64,000 bases of DNA from Streptomyces lichenis (lineage in GTDB: Bacteria; Actinomycetota; Actinomycetes; Streptomycetales; Streptomycetaceae): contig NZ_JALPTH010000003.1 in the NCBI RefSeq assembly GCF_023218175.1, forward strand, positions 124,001 through 188,000, written 5' to 3'. Under the pieces are notes generated by a model, which made no database searches, was not told the DNA's origin, and saw only the letters and a program-made list of their open reading frames with translations. This document shows, piece by piece, positions 16,985 to 22,864 of the stretch. The stretch's first letter is position 1. Every line of letters begins with the position of its first letter. The translations under genes and the position numbers were made by a program.

Positions 16985-18109
16985 TCACCGGTGCCACTGG
17001 TTATCGGGGGTGTCCACCCACAGCCGCTGCCCTCCCCGATCCACGGTGAGCCCGGCGCGATCCCGCGAGGGAGCCCCGAGGGCCCTCCACTCCCCGTACG
17101 CGCCCTCCGCCTCCGCCCACAGCCGCCGCGCCCCGAACTGCTCCACCTCGAAACCGTCGCCCCCGCCCGGCACATACTCGACAGTCGCCCAGGAGCGGCG
17201 ATCGTCCGCCAGCAGCCACAAGGTGGCCTCCCCGCTGCCGTCGCCCGCCTCGGCAAGCAGATACCAGGCGTCCGGGAGCGCCAGCCCGACGAAGAACAAC
17301 CCGTCGACGTCCCCCGCGAACGCACGCGGATCGATCCCCGTACGCCCAATCTCCCCCCGCTCACCCCGCCGGTAGAAGTCGCCCAGAAAGCCCCGGTGCG
17401 GGCGGGCCACCCGAGTCCCCATGAACGCGGGCCACCCGACAAACCGCCCCACCGCCCGCTCCTCCTCCACCTCCAGCACGGCATACGAGTGGGCGAAGAA
17501 GCTGCCGCCCCAGGGAGCGACGATCCGCCCGCCCGGCATCTGCTCGACCCAGGCGTACGAGATCTCCGGCACGGTGTAGGTCGCGATCAGCCGGTCATAC
17601 GGCGCCCCCTCCGCCCACCCGGCCGCCGCGTCCCCCACCCCCAGCCGAGGCGCGAACCCGCCGGCCGCCAGCGCCTCCCCAGCCGCCTCCACCAGACTCC
17701 CGTCGATGTCCACCGACGTGACGTTCCGCTCCCCCAGCCGGTGGCAGAGCCAGGCCGCGTGATACCCGGTGCCGGTGCCCGCCTCCAGCACCCGCTGCCC
17801 AGGGCGCACGTCGAGCAGCCCCAGCATCTCCAGCATGACCGAGGGCATCGAGCTGGACGAGGTCGGCAGCCGGTACGCGCCCTCGGGCGTAGGACGGCCG
17901 TCATTGACCTGCGTGGTCACCGGCACGTCGTCATACACGGCCGCCAGCCACCGCCCCGGGTCCACCCGCCGGTCGACGCGCTGCTCCCCGACCTCGATCT
18001 CGTCGGGCAGGAACGCGGCCCGGGCGACGGCCCGGACCGTCAGCGCCCACTCGTCGGGCAACGCCCCCTTGGCAGCGAGGGCGTTGGCCAGGACATCGGG
18101 TGTGGTCAC
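16985..18109 (-). CDS. PIMT-like SAM-dependent methyltransferase
   Basis: A 374-residue methyltransferase of the protein-L-isoaspartate O-methyltransferase type with a C-terminal extension. The PTSSSSMPSVM segment precedes the SAM-binding loop VLEAGTGTGYHAAWLCHRL, then VDIDGS (acidic residue for the ribose) and the GAPYDRLIATYTVPEI motif. The roughly 170-residue C-terminal part (FVGLALPDAWYLL...RRLWAEAEGAYGEW) is typical of actinobacterial homologues attached to RiPP or orphan regulatory loci. GTG at 18109 overlaps the stop of the upstream ATPase gene by four bases, so the two are co-translated. No precursor peptide or ATP-grasp ligase is nearby, so the substrate is unknown. A broken paralogue lies at 54921-55947. 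Confidence 0.88.
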   Translation of the reverse strand: MTTPDVLANALAAKGALPDEWALTVRAVARAAFLPDEIEVGEQRVDRRVDPGRWLAAVYDDVPVTTQVNDGRPTPEGAYRLPTSSSSMPSVMLEMLGLLDVRPGQRVLEAGTGTGYHAAWLCHRLGERNVTSVDIDGSLVEAAGEALAAGGFAPRLGVGDAAAGWAEGAPYDRLIATYTVPEISYAWVEQMPGGRIVAPWGGSFFAHSYAVLEVEEERAVGRFVGWPAFMGTRVARPHRGFLGDFYRRGERGEIGRTGIDPRAFAGDVDGLFFVGLALPDAWYLLAEAGDGSGEATLWLLADDRRSWATVEYVPGGGDGFEVEQFGARRLWAEAEGAYGEWRALGAPSRDRAGLTVDRGGQRLWVDTPDNQWHR

Positions 18110-18648
18110 TTCTGTAAGCCTGCCAGCACCCGGCGCAGCAAGTCGCCATCACAGGGCGCCCAGGGCTGCTGCCAGGGCACCCGGCCCGGGGTTCGCATCG
18201 GTGTCGCCGCCGTGTGTAGTTCGGCCCAGACGACCTTGCCGCCCGGTCCGGCATCCGACCCCCAGCGCGCGGCCAGGGCGCCGACGAGCGCCAACCCGCG
18301 CCCGCCCTCGTCCCCCTCCGCCGCGTCGGTGAGGACGGGCCGCTCCCGCGACACGTCCCACACCTCGACGGTCAGACGACCGTCGGCGCCGAGCAGCCGT
18401 ACGGTGACGACATTGGGCCCGGCCTCCGCGCCAGCCGGCACACCCGTCGCGTTCACGGCGTTGGTGACCAACTCGGATACGACGAGCAGGGCGTCGTCCT
18501 GCACGCCTTCCGCACACCACTTGGCCAGCGCCAGCCTGGTGAACGCCCGAGCGCAGGAGACCGCCGACTTGGCGGCGACGAGGGTCAACTGGTCGCAGGC
18601 GGCCGCCCGTTCCCTGCGCGGTAGCGGCGCCAGCACCGGCGCGTTCAT
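18106..18648 (-). CDS. RsbW/AbaA-type ATP-binding regulatory protein
   Basis: A 180-residue protein with a GHKL (histidine-kinase-like) ATPase domain. The N-box is VVSELVTNAVNA, the G1 box is EVWDVS, and EGGRGLALVGALAARWG forms the G2 lid. There is no kinase dimerisation domain. Such proteins act as anti-sigma-like regulators; in Streptomyces they accompany XRE-DUF5753 and DUF397 genes in WhiJ-type loci. ATG at 18648 overlaps the stop of the upstream resolvase-like gene (ATGA), placing it in the middle of a three-gene coupled operon. Confidence 0.9.
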   Translation of the reverse strand: MNAPVLAPLPRRERAAACDQLTLVAAKSAVSCARAFTRLALAKWCAEGVQDDALLVVSELVTNAVNATGVPAGAEAGPNVVTVRLLGADGRLTVEVWDVSRERPVLTDAAEGDEGGRGLALVGALAARWGSDAGPGGKVVWAELHTAATPMRTPGRVPWQQPWAPCDGDLLRRVLAGLQK

Positions 18649-18959
18649 GACTCGTCCAGCGCGACGACGGTGGCGCCGGTCTGAAGCTCGATCTGAAGCA
18701 GCAGGGCGTTCTGCAGCCGCTCCGTCAGCGCGAGGTCGCGGTAGGAGGGGACGACCACATGGTGCGACTCGGCCCGCCGCAGGGCCGCGACCAGCTCATC
18801 GAACGCCGAGCGCTGGTTGGGGAGAAGCTCGTGGAAGACGGTGCCCAGGGTGAGCCCTTCGGCCTGGGCGTACGCCTCCATGTCGTGTTCCTTGCGCTTG
18901 GCCTCGTCGTCGGACATGTCCGGCGGGACGCGCATGTAGCCGAAGATCAGCGGGTTCAA
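18645..18959 (-). CDS. Stand-alone, catalytically degenerate serine-resolvase-like domain
   Basis: A 104-residue protein resembling only the catalytic domain of serine recombinases (FGYMRVPPDMSDDEAKRK ... QRSAFDELVAALRR ... HHVVVPSYRDLALTERLQ). The Tyr-x-Arg-Val-Ser signature reads YMRVP, so the nucleophilic serine is replaced by proline, and the usual Asp-Arg-Leu-Gly-Arg active-site motif is YRDLALTE. It has no DNA-binding tail. It is therefore unlikely to recombine DNA and may act as a regulator or oligomerisation module. The start is a TTG at 18959, chosen because GGGGAG sits eight bases upstream; a GTG at 18992 in the same frame has no ribosome site. It is the first gene of the coupled operon. 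Confidence 0.75.
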   Translation of the reverse strand: MNPLIFGYMRVPPDMSDDEAKRKEHDMEAYAQAEGLTLGTVFHELLPNQRSAFDELVAALRRAESHHVVVPSYRDLALTERLQNALLLQIELQTGATVVALDES

Positions 18960-19047
18960 CGCTGGAGCTCCCCTCGCCTTGCCGACGATCACCTGGAGTG
19001 ATGTCGGCGACCCTTTGGGTAACCGAGTGAAGCACCGTCAGACTCGT

Positions 19048-19112
19048 AAATGCAAGACTACATTTCTTAGTAATCACATGTGAATGATCGAACTTTTATC
19101 CGCCATTGCGGA
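19048..19112. promoter_or_regulatory. AT-rich divergent control region with palindromes
   Basis: The 218 bp between the divergent resolvase-like and XRE genes are strikingly AT-rich for this genome. They hold an inverted repeat AAATG-N8-CATTT (19048-19065), a perfect palindrome TCACATGTGA (19074-19083) and TCCGC-N4-GCGGA (19099-19112). Binding by the adjacent XRE regulator is the simplest reading. Confidence 0.5.
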
Positions 19113-19177
19113 TCCGAATAGCCGACGACTACGTTGCGGGTGAAAGAGACACCCGCCCGACAGGAAGGTGGCCGCCC

Positions 19178-20062
19178 ATGAGCGGTGCGACGACTGGTTC
19201 CACGGTTCCTCGGCGGCAACTCGGCCGTCATCTGCGTGACTTGCGCAACGCGGCGCGCTTCACCGTCCGGGCCGCAGCCAAGCATCTGGAGTGGTCGGAG
19301 CCGAAAATCTGGCGCATCGAAACGGGCCAGGTGTCACTGCGAAGCCTCGACGTCGAGGCCATGTGCAGGGTGTACGGCGCGGACGAGAAGCTGACCCAAG
19401 CGCTGATGGGACTGGCCAAGGAGACCAAGGGGCGTGGCTGGTGGCACGCCTATGGTGACGCCATCCCGGATGACTTCGACCTCTACATCGGGCTGGAGGA
19501 GGCCACCGACCGCATCTCCTGGTACGAAGCGGAGTTGGTGCCTGGTCTCTTCCAGACGCCAGACTACGCCCGTGTGCTGATCAAGCGGTCAAACCCCGAC
19601 TTGGTCGATGCGGAGATCGAACGACGCGTCCATGTGCGTGTGACGCGGCAGGCACTGCTCACGCGGGTGACGGCACCACCCCGCGTAGAGGTCGCCCTCA
19701 ATGAGGCGATCCTTCGTCGTCCCGTGGGCGGCCGTAAAGTCATGGCCGAGCAGCTGGACCACCTGGTTCACTTGAATACGCTGGACACTGTGTCCATCCG
19801 TGTCGTGCCGTACGCCGCTGGGTTCCACGACGGCATCATGTCCGGACCGTTCGTCATCCTGCGCTTCCCGGACCACGGTGACACCCGCTACACCGAACCT
19901 CCCACGGTCTACGTGGAGGGCTTCACAGGCGCCCTCTACCTCGACAAACCTAACGAAATCGAGCGTTATGAGAACGCGTTCGATTCCATCTGGAGCTCGG
20001 CGCTGGACGAAGCAGCGAGTACGAGCCTCCTCAAGCACGCAGCGAAGGATCTGAGCGAATGA
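19178..20062 (+). CDS. XRE-family regulator with DUF5753 (WhiJ/Scr1-like)
   Basis: A 294-residue protein with an N-terminal helix-turn-helix (RHLRDLRNAARFTVRAAAKHLEWSEPKIWRIETGQVSL, about residues 15-55) and a C-terminal DUF5753 effector domain that begins near ISWYEAELVPGLFQTPDYARVLI. This pairing defines the WhiJ-like regulators of Streptomyces, which work with a partner DUF397 protein. Consistently, its stop codon overlaps the start of a DUF397 gene. ATG at 19178 follows GGAAGG. Codon use is visibly less GC-biased than in neighbouring housekeeping genes. Confidence 0.93.
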   Translation: MSGATTGSTVPRRQLGRHLRDLRNAARFTVRAAAKHLEWSEPKIWRIETGQVSLRSLDVEAMCRVYGADEKLTQALMGLAKETKGRGWWHAYGDAIPDDFDLYIGLEEATDRISWYEAELVPGLFQTPDYARVLIKRSNPDLVDAEIERRVHVRVTRQALLTRVTAPPRVEVALNEAILRRPVGGRKVMAEQLDHLVHLNTLDTVSIRVVPYAAGFHDGIMSGPFVILRFPDHGDTRYTEPPTVYVEGFTGALYLDKPNEIERYENAFDSIWSSALDEAASTSLLKHAAKDLSE

Positions 20063-20268
20063 AGAGTGCCGACCTGACAGGTGCAATCTGGTTCAAGAGC
20101 AGCCGCAGCAACGGCGATCGCAACTGCGTCGAGGTCGCCATCCTCGACGATGGACGGGTAGCGACCCGCGACAGCAAGGAGCGCGGCCAGGGTGCTGCCC
20201 TGGTCTTCGCCACACACCAGTGGCAGGCGTTCCAGGACAATCTGCTGGCCGGAGAACTCAACCACTAG
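20059..20268 (+). CDS. DUF397 protein, copy 1
   Basis: A 69-residue DUF397 protein (WFKSSRSNGDRNCVEVAILDDGRVATRDSK...FATHQWQAF). ATG at 20059 overlaps the stop of the XRE gene (ATGA), so the two are translationally coupled. DUF397 proteins are small partners or antagonists of WhiJ-type XRE regulators. This copy differs clearly from the other two (residues around DNLLAGELNH are unique), suggesting it is the cognate, older partner. Confidence 0.92.
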   Translation: MKSADLTGAIWFKSSRSNGDRNCVEVAILDDGRVATRDSKERGQGAALVFATHQWQAFQDNLLAGELNH

Positions 20269-20282
20269 AGGGGAGCCAGATG

Positions 20283-20495
20283 ATGGACAGTGCCGCACTG
20301 ACCGGCGCCCCCTGGCGCAAGAGCAGCCATAGCAACGGACAAGCCCAGTGCGTCGAGGTCGCCGTCCTCCCCAACGGCAGCGTGGCCACCCGCGACTCCA
20401 AGGCCCACGGCCACGGCCCCGCCCTGATCTTCACCACACACCAGTGGCAGACGTTCCAGACTGGCGTACAACACGGGGTCCTGGGCCAGGTATAA
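20283..20495 (+). CDS. DUF397 protein, copy 2
   Basis: A 70-residue DUF397 protein (PWRKSSHSNGQAQCVEVAVLPNG...DSKAHGHGPALIFTTHQWQTF). Two consecutive ATGs occur at 20280 and 20283; the second is preferred because GGGGAG is seven bases upstream and because it aligns exactly with the start of copy 3, 420 bp downstream. It follows copy 1 by 14 bp and is probably in the same transcript, which would end at the hairpin at 20511. Confidence 0.9.
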   Translation: MDSAALTGAPWRKSSHSNGQAQCVEVAVLPNGSVATRDSKAHGHGPALIFTTHQWQTFQTGVQHGVLGQV

Positions 20496-20510
20496 CCATC
20501 CGACCCCGTT

Positions 20511-20543
20511 GGGCGCCCGACCAGCACAACAGGTCGGGCGCCC
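20511..20543. terminator. Perfect 12-bp hairpin after DUF397 copy 2
   Basis: GGGCGCCCGACC (20511-20522) and GGTCGGGCGCCC (20532-20543) with a 9-nt loop, 16 bp after the stop codon. A shorter relative follows copy 3, suggesting that the terminator was duplicated with the gene. Confidence 0.85.
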
Positions 20544-20565
20544 CACTCGTGTTACATCCGAAGCT

Positions 20566-20581
20566 CCTGCCTTAAGGCAGG
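20566..20581. promoter_or_regulatory. Perfect 16-bp palindrome between DUF397 copies
   Basis: CCTGCCTTAAGGCAGG is fully symmetric with an AT core, in the 207-bp gap between DUF397 copies 2 and 3. It may be an operator for copy 3 or a duplication junction. No promoter boxes are obvious beside it. Confidence 0.45.
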
Positions 20582-20702
20582 GTCGCACCCAATTGCAGCC
20601 CGCTCGCGAGGGGGCTCGTCCTCACCCTCGACGTCCAGCATTGGCGGCCCTTGCCCCTGGGCATGCTGTGGAGGGACTTCGACATATCGGGGAGCTGGAA
20701 CA

Positions 20703-20915
20703 GTGGACAGAGCCGACCTGACAGGCGCCCCTTGGCGCAAGAGCAGCTACAGCAACGGCCAGGCCGAGTGTGTCGAGGTCGCACCCCTCGCTGACCGCCA
20801 CGTCGCCACCCGCGACACCAAGGCCCACGGCCACGGCCCCGCCCTGATCTTCACCACACACCAGTGGCAGACCTTCCAGGCCGGTGTGCGCGACTGCGCG
20901 CTCGACCAGCCGTAA
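20703..20915 (+). CDS. DUF397 protein, copy 3 (recent duplicate)
   Basis: A 70-residue DUF397 protein starting at GTG 20703, with GGGGAG eight bases upstream. It is colinear with copy 2 at an exact 420-bp offset. A 55-bp stretch (20818-20872) is identical in DNA to 20398-20452, and the C-terminal THQWQTFQ regions match. Differences cluster in the middle (PLADRHVATRDT against PLPNGSVATRDS by eye). The high DNA identity points to a recent tandem duplication followed by divergence of the recognition region. Confidence 0.9.
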   Translation: MDRADLTGAPWRKSSYSNGQAECVEVAPLADRHVATRDTKAHGHGPALIFTTHQWQTFQAGVRDCALDQP

Positions 20916-20937
20916 CCCGTAAAGCAGCCACACCCTC

Positions 20938-20976
20938 GGGCGCCCGACCGGCACACGCACAACACCTCGGGCGCCC
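20938..20976. terminator. Hairpin between DUF397 copy 3 and ABC permease
   Basis: GGGCGCCCGA (20938-20947) pairs with TCGGGCGCCC (20967-20976) around a 19-nt loop. It lies between converging genes and resembles the copy 2 terminator. Confidence 0.65.
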
Positions 20977-21004
20977 CCCGCTCACGCCGAGCCTGCGAGG
21001 CCCC

Positions 21005-21850
21005 TCAGCTGCCCGTGCTCCGGTACGACCGCAGCCCCACCCGCCAGGCCAGGCCCGCCGGGATCCAGCAGAGCGCGGCCACCAGGGGCGGGCAGAAGGC
21101 GGCCCAGGAGGGGAGGCCGGCGGGGAGGTCGCGGCCGAGGACGTACAGCGCGGGCACCCAGTTGACGAAGGCCAGGGGGACCCCGTACACCACACCCCGC
21201 ACCAGGTCCTGGGCGAAGACGGAGGGCGGGTACTGGAGCAGGGTGTTGCCGCCGTAGGTGAACGCGTTCACCACCTCGGCGCCGTCCTGCGCCCAGAACT
21301 GGAAGGCCGCGCCGGCCACCATCACCGCGCCGAAGATCAGCGCCCCGGTCAGCACCATCAGGGGGAGGAGCAGGAGCTTCGCCGGGGTCCAGGCGATGTC
21401 CAGCAGGGCCAGGGACCAGATGAGGACGATCAGGCCCTGGGCGGTGCGGCCGATACGGCGCAGCGCGAACTTGTCGGCGGCGACCTGGGCCAGCACCGGC
21501 GCGGGGCGCAGCAGGAGCAGGTCGACGGTGCCGTCCCGTACGCGGCGGCCCAGCCGGCTGACCTGGCCGAGGGCGAGGTCGGCCAGGCCGAAGGCGGTGC
21601 AGGAGGTCCCGTAGAGGAAGGCGACCTCGGCGAAGGAGAAGCCGCCGAGCCCCCGGACGTGACTGAACATCAGCAGGATGACGACGAAGTCGAACGCGGT
21701 GGTGGCGAAGTTGGCGAACAGGGTCATCGCGAAGGAGAAGCGGTACGCCATCGTGGAGCGGATCCACATCGCGGCGATGAGGGCGTAGGCGCGTAGGCCC
21801 TCGCGCAGCGGGCCCGGTTCCGCCCGGGGGGTCTGAGCCGTCTCAGCCAC
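21005..21850 (-). CDS. ABC-2 family exporter permease (DUF990-type)
   Basis: A 281-residue membrane protein of the ABC2_membrane_6 (DUF990) type, with about six hydrophobic segments (for example FDFVVILLMFSHV, GLIVLIWSLALLDIAW, LLLLPLMVLTGALIFGAVMVAG) and the family-typical LGQVSRLGRRVRDGTVDLLLLRPAP near the middle. GTG at 21850 overlaps the preceding permease stop by eight bases, so the two are coupled. The matching ATPase (15817-16887) is on the same strand, but downstream of an intervening module. Confidence 0.9.
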   Translation of the reverse strand: MAETAQTPRAEPGPLREGLRAYALIAAMWIRSTMAYRFSFAMTLFANFATTAFDFVVILLMFSHVRGLGGFSFAEVAFLYGTSCTAFGLADLALGQVSRLGRRVRDGTVDLLLLRPAPVLAQVAADKFALRRIGRTAQGLIVLIWSLALLDIAWTPAKLLLLPLMVLTGALIFGAVMVAGAAFQFWAQDGAEVVNAFTYGGNTLLQYPPSVFAQDLVRGVVYGVPLAFVNWVPALYVLGRDLPAGLPSWAAFCPPLVAALCWIPAGLAWRVGLRSYRSTGS

Positions 21851-22643
21851 CCTGCACCACCACCCGGCGCGCGGCCACGGACTGGAGCAGCCGGCCGCCG
21901 GCCAGCAGGAGGACCGCCCAGCCGGCCTGGAAGGCGTACGCCTCCAGCAGCCCCCAGCCGGTCCGCTTCTCCAGGAACACGTCCGCCGGCACCTGGAGCA
22001 TCGCCGACCAGGGCAGCGCGCGGGCCAGATCGCCGAGCGCACCCGGGAAGAGGTTCAGCGGCAGCAGCATCCCGGAGAAGAACAGCCCGGAGAGCCAGGC
22101 CACCTGCACCACCCCGGCCCCGTCCATCAGCCAGAAGGCGCTCAGCGCGACCAGGAACCAGATGGCGAAGCTCACCACCGCGCCCAGCACCACGGAGAGG
22201 AGGAAGGCCGGCCAGGTGAGGGGGTGCTCGGGCAGCGCCAGGTCGAAGGCGAGCGCGCCGACGATCATGGGAGCCACCCCGCGCCCCAGCAGCTGGAAGG
22301 CGGCCCGGCCCAGCGAGACCGAGAGCCACCACAGCTGGAGGTCGGCCGGGCGGTGCAGGTCCAGGGCGATGTCCCCGGTGCGGATCCGCTCGATGATCTC
22401 CTCCTCCACACCGCCGGCCATCAGCCCGCAGGCCGCCAGCAGCGCCTGGCCGATCCAGACGTACGCCAGCGCCTCCGGCAGGTCGTAGCCGCCGAGCCCC
22501 GGGCGCTCCTCCCAGAGGGCCACATAGGTGTAGGCCAGCACGAAGCCGAAGACGGTGTTGGTGAAGACCCCGGCGGCGGTGGCCACCCGGTAGGTCGCGA
22601 ACCGCCGGAAGCCGCCGGCCGCCACGACCGCGTACAGCCGCAT
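21843..22643 (-). CDS. ABC-2 family exporter permease, first gene
   Basis: A 266-residue integral membrane protein related to the downstream permease; the motif GVEEEIIERIRTGDIALDLHRPADLQLWWLS corresponds to the RDGTVDLLLLRP region. Hydrophobic segments include FTNTVFGFVLAYTYVA, FLLSVVLGAVVSFAIWFLV and WAVLLLAGGRLL. ATG at 22643 follows GAGGAGGGCGGGGAGG. Two non-identical permeases plus one ATPase is the usual composition for this exporter family. Confidence 0.9.
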   Translation of the reverse strand: MRLYAVVAAGGFRRFATYRVATAAGVFTNTVFGFVLAYTYVALWEERPGLGGYDLPEALAYVWIGQALLAACGLMAGGVEEEIIERIRTGDIALDLHRPADLQLWWLSVSLGRAAFQLLGRGVAPMIVGALAFDLALPEHPLTWPAFLLSVVLGAVVSFAIWFLVALSAFWLMDGAGVVQVAWLSGLFFSGMLLPLNLFPGALGDLARALPWSAMLQVPADVFLEKRTGWGLLEAYAFQAGWAVLLLAGGRLLQSVAARRVVVQGG

Positions 22644-22864
22644 GCCCTCCCCGCCCTCCTCAGATCATGGCCGAAGCGGTGGAGCCTAACGGCCCGCCAG
22701 GTGGGCCCGCGAACGTTTTTCCGGCCGCCGTTGCCGGGGATGGGCGGGTCGGCCGTGCACTATGAGGAGGCCGTACTCGTACAGATCACCTGATGAGTCG
22801 GATATGGGACGCAAGGCATACAGGGCTGATACCGGGTATAGCGGCGGACGGAGCGGGCGGAGAC

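Noticed and set aside
16985-18109. RiPP (graspetide or FxLD) biosynthetic cluster around the methyltransferase
   Set aside because: There is no ATP-grasp ligase, lanthipeptide dehydratase or recognisable precursor peptide next to it.
18645-18992. Active site-specific recombinase
   Set aside because: The catalytic serine and the DRLGR arginines are absent and there is no DNA-binding domain.
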